Position numbers and translations under genes: made by a program. Shown one piece after another: positions 24,128 to 35,798 of a stretch of DNA of 64,000 bases (positions are counted from its first letter, which is position 1; each line of letters starts with the position of its first letter). Location: the NCBI GenBank assembly GCA_963575645.1, contig OY754464.1, forward strand, positions 83,302,948 to 83,366,947. The letters are read 5' to 3'. The notes under the pieces were generated by a model. It searched no databases. It saw nothing but the letters and a program-made list of their open reading frames with translations, and was not told where the DNA came from. This stretch comes from Xanthostigma xanthostigma (lineage: Eukaryota; Arthropoda; Insecta; Raphidioptera; Raphidiidae).

Positions 24128-25118
24128 ATATGAATCATTGTCTATCTACTCAATGTGCGGTGAGTGAAGGCAACAAAGCGTATCGAAAATATATCTGCGT
24201 CTGTTTTTTCGATGCAGTTCCCTGATTTCTCCGATGATAGGATTGGTTGATGTACTTGCATTCAATCTGAATAGAGTATCTCTGTTTCAAAAACTTTGTC
24301 TTTTTCTATCACGTTAACATGGGCGTACCCTGCTTTTGGCACAGGAGGGAGCAAATTAGAAATTTCTTAAGCCGGGTTCCCCGTGCTTGTTCCCCTGGAT
24401 ACGCCAATACTTACGGCTTAAAAAAAGACGGAAATATATCTTTGCACCCTAATGGTTCGATTGCGATTTTATTCCTATGCTCGGTATAGAAAAAAAGTAT
24501 ATGATAAAATGCAATAGTAGTTTATTTATCTAGTTTGTAATGCATTTTTTTATGACTTATGATTTACAATCTCTAACAAAAGAAAGTTTTCTACTAAATG
24601 TGTACCTACCACGTTTTATTTTAGTTTAATCAAAACCCCCTATTTGCTAGTTTTTAGTACAGCCGGTGAGGTTAAATTCTATATTTTGATTTAAGATCTA
24701 AATTCTAAACGGTATAATGATTTCTGCAGATAAATTATTTAGCTTATAATAGTTGTTACACTGTTGTCTATGAAGTTATGCTGAAATTGTATTTCATGTC
24801 TGAAATTTGATTATAAAGTAACGAGTTTTGATTTGCTATTGAGCTTTATGCACTGGTTGGTCGTAATTGGTTTATCACTTTAAAAAAGCTGCTGACACTT
24901 CGACTGCTTTTTTTTAGAGAAAAATGTGTTCCAGTTTGATATTTTTTTTAAATTCACTTTTTCTTTGTAGTATTTTAAAGCACGGAACATTGTTATTTTT
25001 TATACTGTACCCACTTTAAAAATGGGTAATTTTACGACCATTATACGGAAACAGATTTGAAAAGCGGGTATTTTATCGGGGGGCGTGTGTAGTTACATCA
25101 CAAAAAAAATAATGTTTT

Positions 25119-25242
25119 TAAACCGCAAGAACACGCTACGCACGCGCACAGTAACAGTTCTAATTACAAAACAAGCGTCCGCTACCGGTGCGTATATACA
25201 GCACAATATGAGAACTCTCGCATACAACACGGTACGACAACT
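25119..25242 (+). repeat. Copy of the 128-bp interspersed repeat
   Basis: Matches 2765-2892 from aaaccgcaagaacacgctac through acaacacggtacgac. Confidence 0.6.
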
Positions 25243-25482
25243 AGGCTATCAGATTTAGACACGAGGTACAGTAGTCCATCTGAACTCATTGCAATTACAC
25301 GCTTGGTTGACAAACTGACCGCGACGTTTGTCGATGTATGGTGGCAACAGTTTTCCAACGGCTAAGCGGGAAAAATCTTCGAGACTCGATTGCGACGATG
25401 GATGAACTATTTACGTGCCCACGAGTTTGTACGGAACCCTCGGTGTGCGAGTCCGACTCGGACTTGTCCGTCTTTTTGAAGT

Positions 25483-26037
25483 AAAACTTCTTTACGCACG
25501 CTTGACTTAGGGAGTAAGCTGGTGAATGCGTGACAAGAGATTTACGGAAGTGTGATCGGGTTGAGAGGGAGATATAAGTTAGTGAAGATAGAATGAGGAT
25601 TGCAAATACTTCACTGGGTAGTGGCGCCATCAGGCGGCCGAAAATATAAGCAGTACTAACAATAGAATGACACATACTTACTTGCCAGTGGCGCTATCGG
25701 GTGACAGAAAAAAGTTTTGTAAACCCACTTTAAATAATATTTCATAAAGATTTACGCTTGAAATCCAACGAGAGCTAAGTAATTGCAATGTATTACTTTT
25801 GTTGTCATTATCTTTATGTTTATATTTCTTTCTTCTTACATTAGACTGTTCATTTCGTTCTTGAACAATTTTATAAATTAATATTTTGTTCAATACATTA
25901 AATATTTTACGTTTAAAGTGAATAAAATTGTAAATTCATTTTAAGGTTCATATTTTGTGAATTTTCGGGTGAATAAATATATTAGAATAATAATTTAACA
26001 AATTATGGCAGGAAGAAGTTTTACTTCAGTCGTGTGG
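25483..26037 (-). mobile_element. Repeat with GAAGTAAAACTTC ends, inverted copy
   Basis: Starts gaagtaaaacttctttacgc and ends ggcaggaagaagttttacttc, the inverse of 2160-2757. Conserved blocks lie at both ends and around tatctccctctcaa (complement). The interior is diverged and AT-rich. Confidence 0.6.
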
Positions 26038-26567
26038 TCTAAATTATGAATTATACAAAACGAAATCTAAGGAGCTAGTCCCTGTTTTGATACAATCGTT
26101 TTTATTTTTTCAAAATTTGCAACGCATTTGAAAATAAATATATATTCAGATTGTAGATGCAGGTTGTTTGGAATAAAAATAAAAAAAACCAGCCACGTAC
26201 AAAGGAGGTAAAGACGGGTGGAGGGATGATGAAGAAAGTGGTTGTTGCATATGAGCAACAAGTGCCAAATCGGTTTATACGCCTATCTGGGTCTGATGAG
26301 GTGGAATTGGGGGACGTTGGGGAATACATTATGTGAATCGCATTCACAATTTTTTGTTAGACGAAGGAGCAAAGAAAATAACGTGCTAATCTATTCATTG
26401 CCAAACGATGTTTGATAACAGATTTGCGGTTACATTTTGTTTCGTGTTTGAAACAAAACAATTTTTTTTAATTGACCCTCCCTCAAAAACACCCTTAATA
26501 TTAATTATGATGCATTTTTATTAGTATGCAGTAACAGTTACAAAATAACAGCTCAGTACTAAAAAAA

Positions 26568-27193
26568 AAATTAAAAAATTCCAGCCAATTGGGCGACCGG
26601 ACCATTCTAACTTGAAAAATGCTGACATTTGATTATAATAAAGAAAATAAAATTTCTGATGTCGCGTGAAGTGACGCGGGTAATGGCTAGTATTCAATAT
26701 GATATTTGCTATTCGTTGCCACGGTTACCTACATAATATGTTCCACGTCATGTAAAAATTAATCAAAGCATGCCGAACTAGTTTATTTCTGACAGATCCA
26801 TAAAACAAAAGAGCGGCTGATTTTTTTTTCAAAATATTTCAGAAACTATAAAGTTTAGAAAAAAAAATGTATTAACGAAACTTTCTTGAAATAATAAGCC
26901 GTTATGAAAAGTATACAATTATTATATAAAAAAGCACCGTTACAGCATATACCTCTTCTGCGCATGCGCCGATTTTCCCCAAAAACAATAGGGCTCTTCA
27001 TATTTGCATACCAACCGTCCTCCCAAAATTTGGTTTCAATCCGCTCATCCGTTTGACCTGTATCGTGTTCACAGACTAACAGACGCACAGAGTTTTTTGG
27101 ATTCGGGGGGCATCAAAATAGAAAGACATTGTAAAATTGTGAATTTTGATCTAAACTAGTGCCATTCCTCACTTGTGGGTTGGAATGGTAAAA
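26568..27193 (-). repeat. 'aagtggggaat' repeat, long copy
   Basis: Reverse of 53206-53882 over most of its length, from ttccagccaattgggcgacc to gtgggttggaatggtaa. It contains gcgtgaagtgacgcgggtaa next to ctagt, reminiscent of a Helitron 3' hairpin, but similarity continues past it in both copies. Class unknown. Confidence 0.65.
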
Positions 27194-27523
27194 AAAAATT
27201 GAACCTCCTTCAAAAATGGGTCGTTAAAACTGTACATTTTCAAGCGATCGCGTTTCTGTCGAGACCACGCCTTCGCCTCTACCGGTTATAATAGTGCAGA
27301 ATTGACGCTTAGCGTGTCGGTGATCATAAATCAAGGCGGTGCTTGTCTGGTCGAGTTACACAATCGGATGCAGCGCATTTGTTGCATTGTAAAATGAAAC
27401 GCAGGCTCATTAATTGTGTACCATTGCTTGTGACTTGATAACAGTAATTGACCATACGATGCCCTCTTGTTTCTCTCTCTCTCTCTCTTTCTCTCCCCCT
27501 CTGAGTGGACCCTGTCACAGAAC

Positions 27524-28372
27524 TAGTGATGTGCCGGATCGTTAAAAATGTATATCCGCGGATACGGATCTGAATACGGATATTTGGTTTCAAGATCCGC
27601 GTGGATACGGATACGGATCTTAACTTTCTTAGAGTACGCGGCGGTTATTATTGCACATCGACCTTTGGAAAGAGACTATCTGTTATGGGAAAAATTTATT
27701 GACCTCATAACAGATTGTCTCTTTCCAAAGATCGATGTGCAATATCATATTATATTATATTATTATTATTTATTATTTATTATTTATTATTTATTATTTA
27801 TTATATTTATTATTTATTATTATTTAATATTATAAATGCGAATGTAAGTTTGTTTGTTACGCTTTCACGCAAAAACTACTTAACCGATCATCATGAAACT
27901 TTGCACATACACTCTTGAAGGTATTAGAAGTAACATAGGATACTTTTTATTAAAAAAAAATAAAATTTTTTGTCAAAATATGTGCAATACCTCAACCCCT
28001 GATATGCATGTCAAAAGTCGATTTCCATCTCAATCGCGGGCGTAGCCGCGGGTAGCGGCTAGTCTCATTATAAAGATAGTTGATTTAGTATTTTGAGTTA
28101 TGTACTATTAGTATGGTATACTTACTACGATAAATGTTTGCAATATAAAGGTGCCAAATACGATTTAAAAAAATAAAAAATAATCTGAATGGAATTTAAC
28201 AGGTTTTCATTATTACCTAATCACCCTATATATAAATATAAAATTTCATCTATGAATTGAAAATTAATTAGGTAAAAGATCCGTAAAAGATCCGCCAAAA
28301 AGTAACGGATACGGATCTTTCTTTTCCCTCGGATATCCGCGGATACGGATACGGATATCCGGCACATCACTA
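27524..28372 (-). mobile_element. hAT MITE (tagtgatgtgccggat family) with nested Helitron
   Basis: The terminal inverted repeats match those of 9135-10440. Perfect 8-bp target duplications CACAGAAC lie at 27516-27523 and 28373-28380. It is inverted relative to the other copy and interrupted by a Helitron at 27745-28062. It provides the empty site for the mariner-like insert of the first copy. Confidence 0.93.
27745..28062 (+). mobile_element. Helitron-like element nested in hAT MITE
   Basis: Starts TC after A27744 and ends CTAG at 28059-28062 before T28063. The hairpin-forming cgcgggcgtagccgcgggta lies just before the end. The sister hAT copy (near 10205) reads across the site without it. 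A long (ATT/ATTT)n tract occupies 27750-27830. Non-autonomous. Confidence 0.9.
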
Positions 28373-28702
28373 CACAGAACTAAGAAACTCGAAGCGTTGC
28401 AATAGGCATGATGACAGATTTTGAAATCCAGTATACGAAATTGTAACAATTATTATTATTTTATTCAACATATTTATTAACGCAAGTTTGTAACATGAAT
28501 ATTATTTAATTCAACACATTTATTAATTTAAGTTTTTTTTTTTAACATGAACACTACTTCCTAGTTCATACGCTCCGCTGCCATCTTGCTTCTGTTTCAC
28601 TTGCATGGCCACCACAGTACACCAGTGGCGGCGTGGTTTTTTAAGACGTGGTGTTACACAATAAATTAGATTTTAACGCGAATTATTGCATTTTCACCTT
28701 CC

Positions 28703-29747
28703 TATTTTGAAGTAATCGCAAAAACGCTTGTGACGTCACGCCTCGGTGACAGCTGACATTAGATGTTGTATTTATGGCTGTAGAGCTGTCGTGCAGAGGT
28801 ATTTCGTAGAAGAGTATCTATTTTGAAGTAATCGCGAAAAAGCTTGTGACGCCACGCTTTGGTAAAAGCTGACATTAGATGTTGTATTTATGGATGTAGA
28901 GCTGTCGTGCAGAGGTATTTCGTAGAAGAGTATCTATTTTGAAGTAATCGCGAAAACGCTTGTGACGTCACGCCTCGGTGACTGTTGACATTAGATGTTG
29001 TATTTATGGGTGTAGAGCTGTCGTGCAGAGGTATTTCGTAGAAGAGTATCTATTTTGAAGTAATCGCGAAAAAGCTTGTGACGCCACGCTTTGGTAAAAG
29101 CTGACATTAGATGTTGTATTTATGGATGTAGAGCTGTCGTGCAGAGGTATTTCGTAGAAGAGTATCTATTTTGAAGTAATCGCGAAAACGCTTGTGACGT
29201 CACGCCTCGGTGACTGTTGACATTAGATGTTGTATTTATGGGTGTAGAGCTGTCGTGCAGAGGTATTTCGTAGAAGAGTATCTATTTTGAAGTAATCGCG
29301 AAAAAGCTTGTGACGCCACGCTTTGGTAAAAGCTGACATTAGATGTTGTATTTATGGATGTAGAGCTGTCGTGCAGAGGTATTTCGTAGAAGAGTATCTA
29401 TTTTGAAGTAATCGCGAAAAAGCTTGTGACGCCACGCCTCGGTAAAAGCTGACATTAGATGTTGTATTTATGGATGTAGAGCTGTCGTGCAGAGGTATTT
29501 CGTAGAAGAGTATCTATTTTGAAGTAATCGCGAAAAAGCTTGTGACGTCACGCCTCGGTGACAGCTGACATTAGATGTTGTATTTTATGGGTGTAGAGCT
29601 GTCGTGCAGAGGTATTTCGTAGAAGAGTATCTATTTTGAAGTAATCGCGAAAAAGCTTGTGACGTCACGCCTCGGTAAAAGCTGACATTAGATGTTGTAT
29701 TTATGGGTGTAGAGCTGTCGTGCAGAGGTATTTCGTAGAAGAGTATA
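28703..29747 (+). repeat. 9 x 116-bp tandem array
   Basis: Nine units start tattttgaagtaatcgc, spaced 116 bp (one 117). Two unit types alternate for the first six units: one with gtgacgtcacgcctcggtga, the other with gtgacgccacgctttggtaa, giving a 232-bp higher-order period. The last three units are mixed forms. Type-A units contain the palindrome TGACGTCA, a CREB/ATF-type site. No ORF persists. Confidence 0.95.
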
Positions 29748-30403
29748 TAAATTTACTTAATGATATTATTTATATTAGGTAGTAGGGATTTAGTAGTAAA
29801 AATAATGCGGTTTTTTTTTAGTTGCAAGTTAACTAACCCTAAAAATAGCCTATGACATAAGTGTTATAAAATATCACGAAAAACCGAATAAACAATAAAT
29901 CAACTAAATTAAATGATGCAGAAGGGAATGATCGCAACAAAAATCTAAGCGACACACGGTGATCGTTTACTTCAAGTGATTATATTCTATTTGGCTTAAG
30001 AAGGCGTGACGTCATTCGGTGGTTCAGTCCAACTATGGGCCATTTTTTAGAATCCTTTCAACATATTATGTTTTTCTCTAAAACCGATTATTCTTTGAAA
30101 TCGTCAAGGCTTATTAACGTTCTGCTTTATTTGAAAAGAAAATAATAATCATGGACAGAAATTGATGAAGGCCCACCGGGAATTCTTCCCGGTATGCCGA
30201 CGACCCCGTCCGTTCTGGATTTCGGTCAAGCCAATCGTTAGATGTCGTAAGCGGCATTGTTTTTACACGCTTTATATTAGTTTCACTTGTAAGTTTGTAT
30301 GTATGTATGTATGTATGTATATAAGTATGTATGTTTGTAAACTCATTTGGACTACAGCAAATGGTTTATATAGTGGTATAATATGCCAGCTCTGTAAGTA
30401 CAC

Positions 30404-30489
30404 TGGCAGCCGTGCGGTCTAAGGCACGGGTCTTCGCTGACGTTTACTCTCGGAATCACGGGTCGTGGGTTCTAATCCCGTCCACGCCG
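30404..30489 (+). tRNA. tRNA-like segment (class II-like, degenerate)
   Basis: Has an A-box-like tggcagccgtgcgg and a B-box ggttctaatcc, with a long variable region as in tRNA-Leu/Ser. No clear anticodon stem. The near-identical copy at 60636-60722 lies in the same composite element, so it is mobile-element derived. Confidence 0.5.
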
Positions 30490-30539
30490 AAAAAAAATTG
30501 TTTTTTTTTCGGCAAATTTTTGACAATAAATCGAACTAA

Positions 30540-30847
30540 AAAGTAGAAAATAAATATAGTTAAAAAAAACTAAAAAACACGCTTTATATCGAACTGAAAA
30601 GTAAAAATTTTTTTTTTTAAATAAGCTTAAAACAATAATTAATAAAAAATACAAGTATTATTGTGAAAAAAGCGTGGCGCGCTCGATGTACGAAAATGCG
30701 GAACAAAGCGCCTCACGCTTTTTTCACAATAATACTTGTATTTTTTATTCATTATTGTTTTAAGCTTATTTAAAAAAAAAAAATTACTTTTTAGTTCGAT
30801 ATAAAGCGTGTTTTTTAGTTTTGTTTAAACTATATTTTTCTACTAAA
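30540..30847. repeat. ~300-bp foldback
   Basis: Arms of about 140 bp meet at the loop gctcgatgtacgaaaatgcgg. The innermost arms (gtattattgtgaaaaaagcg and complement) are nearly perfect. Outer arms are A/T runs around aaacacgctttatatcgaac. An equivalent foldback lies at 60274-60578. Confidence 0.85.
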
Positions 30848-31115
30848 AGACATGGCATGTGGTTGAATTCTGACGTTTAACAATGCGACATAATATATGT
30901 AGGTAATGTGTTTTTACTCGTGTCCTCCCCATATCTGTTTTTCTACTACATAAACGTGTTATCGCCTATCCCACTTCCTATACATATAATTAATATTTTT
31001 TTAATTGTTTACATTGTATACCAACTTCCGTACACCTTCTACCATCCCAATCCCACAAGCGGAGTGAAAATTTTACAATATTTTTTCGTTTTAAGGCTCG
31101 CCGACTCCTACAAAC

Positions 31116-31499
31116 AGTCTGTTGACGACGACAGATGTGCGCGCACGTTTTTACCTAGAATAAGGTCGGTCCAATGCAGTGAGCCATGTAATTTCATATA
31201 AGTCTGTTGACGACAACAGATGTGCGCGCACGTTTTTACCTAGGTATAGGTCGGTTCAATGCAGTGAACCACGTATTTTCATATAAGTCTGTTGACGACG
31301 ACAGATGTGCGCGCACGTTTTTACCTAGGTATAGGTCGGTCCAATGCAGTGAACCACGTAATTTCATATAAGTCTGTTGACGGCGGCAGATGTGCGCGCA
31401 CGTTTTTACCTAGGTATAGGTCGGTCCAATGCAGTGAACCACGTAATTTCATAGAAGTCTGTTGACGACGACAGATGTGCGCGCACGTTTTTACCTATA
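31116..31499 (+). repeat. 85-bp tandem array, 4.5 units
   Basis: Units start agtctgttgacgacgacaga at 31116, 31201, 31286, 31371 and 31456. Each contains tgtgcgcgcacg and ggtcggtccaatgcagtga. The first unit differs (tagaataagg). No coding evidence. Confidence 0.93.
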
Positions 31500-31865
31500 C
31501 CTACCTACCTTGTGCTGCTCATTGTGAATATGGAGTTTAAAATTGATGTTGATATGGATTTATTAATTAGCCTTGTTCATAATAGGCCAGTGTTGGGACA
31601 AGACTTTAGAAGATTACAAAAATAAAAAACTCCGGGTCGCAGTGCGAAACCCTGCCGACAATATAGTGTATTTGCTTTTATAAGCAGTGCGTGGCTCTAT
31701 TGTATGAACTTAACTGTGTTTTTGGACAAAATGGAAAAAATTACCCCTTAATACAACCCTTAAAACATTTTTTTACTTAATTTCAATACTACATATCAAT
31801 TCAACATCTGTACCAAATTATATACACTCTTCAGTATTTAAAATCCATATCAGAAACTTGTGTTT

Positions 31866-32030
31866 TCATAAAATTTGTAAGTCCGGTCCTGTCGGGCCGA
31901 TTTTATTAAAATTTTAGCAGCACATTTTAATAATTACTAAAGGGTTAAATTTCAAATTTGAAACGGTTCCGAAAATTTTTTCGGTATTTTTGGGCCCGAA
32001 AACTTTTTTCAACCCCTAAATACCACCCTT
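31866..32030 (-). repeat. Relative of the mariner-like MITE core
   Basis: Reverse match to 9570-9735: gtcctgtcgggccgatttta, taattactaaagggttaaat and a cccgaaa-rich stretch. Here the inverted arms are absent. Confidence 0.65.
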
Positions 32031-32142
32031 AACATGGCCCGATTGGGCCCATTTTAAATAGGCTTCGTGCGGTGATGGATTTCAACATGTGGTCCAAATT
32101 TCGTTAAAATCAATTAACTCCTTCGAAAGTTATAGCCCGCAC

Positions 32143-32175
<33 letters not shown>

Positions 32176-32179
32176 CATA

Positions 32180-32774
32180 CAGTAAAACCTCGTTAACACG
32201 AACTCGTAAAAATCAGGCAAAAAGTTCGTGTTATGTGGGAGTTCGTGTAAACCGAGTATGGCATAAAATACAGTCATTTTTTAAGTGTCAAATCATGATT
32301 TATTTTAAGTAAACATTGAATAATTATTTATTATAAATTGTTAAGAAGCCTTTGCCTTTGTTAATTAGTTTACAACCTTTTCAATAAATAAGAGGGGAAA
32401 AATTTTGAGGTATATATGTTTCTATTTATAGGATTTCGAGTGAATTTTTAATCTCTCAATCCTTTGTCTATTTTTAGAATGTGAGTTATTTACTTTTGTA
32501 ATCCCTTAAGCGAATCTTTTCTTTTAGTTGTATTGTATATTCATTGACCAAAATGATTAAAATATATGATTTGAGAATTTTTGTAGTTCGTAGGTATTAT
32601 CCGATAATTAACCGTGAAGGGACGAAAAAGTTGTTCGAAGTTCGTATTAACGAGGGTTCGTGTTAACCGAACATAATTACATTAAAGCTTATGTGACCAT
32701 TATCGAGAGCAAATTTTTGTTCGCGTTAAACCGAAATTCGTGTTAACCGTGTTCGTGTTAACGAGGGTTTACTG
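32180..32774. mobile_element. Pogo-like MITE
   Basis: TA on both sides. Left terminus CAGTAAAACCTCGTTAACAC and right terminus the complement of CAGTAAACCCTCGTTAACAC. The words gttcgtgttaa and cgaact recur near both ends. The AT-rich core has no coding potential. Confidence 0.85.
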
Positions 32775-33079
32775 TATATATATAAACATTTCCAAAAATG
32801 GTGCCAAACTTCTTAGAAAGTTATGAAACGTCGAGAAATTATGGTCCGACCCCTAGGTCCCGCCATCCGACCGACGCCAATAGTGTAAGTGCCTTATGGC
32901 AAATACACTAATAACAAGCAAGACATAACGTCCTTGCACTTCTTCGCCCTTCAAGTATAGAACTGATATCGATAACAACGTATATTAGCGGATCGTGTAC
33001 AAAGGTAACCGTTTCGCGTCGGCCCGTTACCCGTTGACTAAAACGCTCGTTAACAAGAGCCCTTAAGATTTTTGAACAA

Positions 33080-33370
33080 TCCTTTGACTTCTCTAATCCG
33101 CCCCTGTAAAAAAAGTCATGTAAATTAATACGGCGCGGCGTGGAAATGCATTTAATCGCATTAATGGCCGCTTACGTTCGATAATATAATTGAAAGTCGA
33201 AAGACGCGAATTGTGTAATGGATCGGCCGGAAGTACAGGGCGACGATGGCGCTGCGTTTTTATTACTCAATCATTTACATAATTCGTTCATTACTATAGC
33301 GAACTGCGTTATGTAATACGTTTTTAAGTCACCGACTGATTCATTATGCACAGTGTTTGATTTTTAATCG
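33080..33370. other. Possible single-copy regulatory stretch
   Basis: About 290 bp matching no other part of the window, with mixed GC and many TAAT-type words (aatcgcattaatggccgc). Such sequence in an intron could be a regulatory element. No promoter, splice site or ORF is evident, so this is only a candidate. Confidence 0.2.
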
Positions 33371-33506
33371 CGTGATTTAACTTTATTGTTGCTGTTTTTT
33401 TTCCTACAGTTCAAGGATCATTTGTTCTTTTGCTTTAATGCGGCGGGTTTTGATTTATTTAAATTTTATTGTCTGTTGTAAAAATAGATCGCGAAAAGTT
33501 TTTTTT

Positions 33507-34157
33507 GACGTGATAACGTCTTATAAATTGATGAATCACCAATCTTATAAATTGATAAAACACCGGCTGCATGCACGAAAAAGTGTAACGTTCCTAACGG
33601 TCGTAACGTTCCTAACGCGTAACGTTCCGCCTGACCCTGTGCGTGCTTTTTGCTAATTTCTCGCTCAATTTAAATCAGATCGGTTTGAAACCAGTCTTAA
33701 ACGAAAGAGGAGAACATTTTACATAGATTTTGTATAACAGAATTTGCCTAAACAGTTTTTTTATACAAATTTATATAGAAAAATAGCTGTATAAATGCAA
33801 TGTTGTCTAATGCATGGCGCGACGCGGTCGGTCGTCTTTGTTTGCCGTACATGGAAATTAGAAAATAACGTATGTCTTCTCTTAACATGAAAACGGCTGC
33901 ATTTCTAATGTTTAATTCAATTTTTTGACATTAGTATTTTGTGAAATGCAAAGCCTTCTAAGTTAAGTATTGGAATAACTAATTATTATTAGAACATAAT
34001 ACTTTGACAGTTGCAAATGTCACTTTTGACATTTCTTATCATTCCGACATAAAGGATAAGCGGATTGAAACCAAATTTTGGGAGGTTTAGGTTATGTATT
34101 ACGGAATACGTTATCACGTAAAACTATCGTCCGTAAACCGACTTTACAGACAACCAA
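33507..34157 (+). mobile_element. Dyad-ended repeat, alternative core
   Basis: The ends match 6157-6726, but the core from about 33650 to 34085 is unrelated. The same alternative core occurs at 48696-49326. It includes aagcggattgaaaccaaatt, shared with the 'aagtggggaat' repeat. Confidence 0.85.
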
Positions 34158-34167
34158 TTTTTTTTTT

Positions 34168-34335
34168 TAAGTAAAACTTCTTTACGCACGCTTGACTTGG
34201 GGAGTAAGCTGGTGAATTTACGGAAGTGTGATCGGGCGAGGCGAACGGAAGTTGAGAGGGAGATATAAGTTAGTGAAGATAGAAAGAGTATGACAAATAC
34301 TTCACTGGCTAGTGGCGCCATCGGGTGGCCGAACA
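34168..34335 (-). repeat. Fragment of the GAAGTAAAACTTC repeat
   Basis: Matches the left ~165 bp of 25483-26037, then breaks off near gcgccatcgggtggccgaac. Confidence 0.6.
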
Positions 34336-34344
34336 TTATCGTGT

Positions 34345-34708
34345 CACAGTTTTGGCCGTGCTAATCTCCGAAACCACTGAACCGATTTTAATGAAATTGT
34401 GTAAATGTGTCTTGCTTGTTGCAACTTACGCTATATAGGACAGTTTTTATTAAATGTTTTGTACAAAATTACGGTGTTTTCTCAAAAAAACTGTTTTAGT
34501 AACATGTAACGACATCTCGTGGAATTTACTCAAAGCTATTAGTTCAGAAGCGAACAAAAAAAAACTGTTTTAGTACCAAGTCGCGATATCTGTTGGAAAT
34601 CGGATAAAATTTGCTCAAAACTATTAGCTCAGACGCCGGGCCGGAAACGAAATACATTTTGCAGAATTATATCTATCGCACCCGAGTGAAACCGGGACGA
34701 ACCGCTAG
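34345..34708 (+). mobile_element. Helitron-like element, 3' end clear
   Basis: Ends gaaaccgggacgaaccgctag before T, the lepidopteran Helitron 3' pattern. The body opens with ctaatctccgaaaccactga. The left end is not defined. It contains an internal near-duplicate around aaaactgttttagta (about 34482 and 34561). Confidence 0.6.
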
Positions 34709-34757
34709 TTACATATATAGAAAACAGCCTAAAATAGGAAAAAAAAAAGTTTAAATA

Positions 34758-35019
34758 GCATCTATGCACCTTCCTCACGAAGAGATAGAGTGCCCGCGGT
34801 GAGAGTTGAAGCCAGGCACGTCATCAATAATATGGTAGTGAACGCCTACTTGCCCGCAGACACTGGCGTGTGGAATAAATTCGACGTATATGCATCTATG
34901 TACTTTCCTCCCGAAGAGATATAGTGCCCGCGGTGAGAGTTGAAGCCAGGCACGTCATCAATAATATGGTAGTGAACGCCCACTTGCCCGCAGACAGTGG
35001 CGTGTGGAATAAATTCGAC
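34758..35019 (+). repeat. 134-bp tandem duplication
   Basis: Two copies begin gcatctatg at 34758 and 34892 and both end tggaataaattcgac. They differ at only a few positions and include gcacgtcatcaataatatgg. Confidence 0.9.
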
Positions 35020-35281
35020 ACATCCATTTTATAGCGGTTGAATAAAAATAAACACTCGACGCACGTGGATCTCCGAAACAGCCAATAGCAAGCTGGAAGA
35101 CGGGCGCAATGCGTTCACGTCACTATGACGCGGCGGCTTCATCTTTCACCGCAGCTAATCTATAGTGTTAAGCACTACCTTGTATGGGGGTTGGCGTTCG
35201 CTTATGGGAGTTTTCGCTGTACTAGAATTGATGTCAAGTCAAGTATAGCATGAAAATCAAGTGAAGCCCTTGCTCCGCTCC

Positions 35282-35288
35282 TATAAAA
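35282..35288 (+). promoter_or_regulatory. Candidate TATA box
   Basis: TATAAAA in a GC-richer context (ccgctcctataaaaggtga), with a polyadenylation-like aataaa at about 35387. It could be the core promoter of an LTR or another mobile element. No protein-coding gene follows: the 65-codon frame downstream opens with GTG. Confidence 0.25.
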
Positions 35289-35565
35289 GGTGAAGAACCT
35301 CTGTTCTACACAGGATAAAGTCTACACGGACGCTCGTGGATCACACCCAGAAATTATCATAACTACGTTCATTGCAGTACATTTAATAAATGAGTATTTT
35401 AATATTCATAATGAAATGAACATGACATGTGATTCCCATGATAATGAGATGACTATTGCTTTTAGTTCGTTTGACGAACTTTAAAAGCTTACGATACAGA
35501 TATCGCCGGAAAATTATATCATACGTAATTTTTATCGGATATATTTAGACTATCAAAAAAACCAA

Positions 35566-35717
35566 TTCAATAAATAAAATTATCGACCAATTTTTCAGAC
35601 AATATATTAACAAAAAAATATATAATTAATACATTAACGTTTCAATTAATGTATTAATTATATATTTTTGTGTTAATATATTGTCTGAAAAATTGGTCGA
35701 TAATTTTATTTATTGAA
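35566..35717. repeat. 152-bp foldback
   Basis: Arms of about 71 bp (ttcaataaataaaattatcg and complement) around a short aacgttt centre. One arm with its flank recurs at 2938-3028. Confidence 0.85.
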
Positions 35718-35798
35718 GAGTTCTAATCAGACGTAAATCAAAGATTTGAAAAAAAAAAACAATTACTACAACTTAATGCCAAGCGGTGGATAATTGTT

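Larger units (their letters stand above)
30262..30847 (+). mobile_element. tRNA-like/foldback composite element
   Basis: Runs through a (TGTA)n tract, gactacagcaaatggttta, a tRNA-like segment, a shared spacer (ttttttttcggcaaattttt) and a ~300-bp foldback. The same order occurs inverted at 60274-60840, so the parts move as one unit. Probably a SINE-like element whose 3' part is a palindrome. Confidence 0.75.

Noticed and set aside
28703-29747. CRISPR-like array
   Set aside because: Whole 116-bp units are repeated, with no short repeats separated by unique spacers. The context is an animal genome.
35290-35484. Short gene right after a TATA box
   Set aside because: The frame starts with GTG, has no recognisable domain, and begins two bases after the TATA box, too close for a transcript start.
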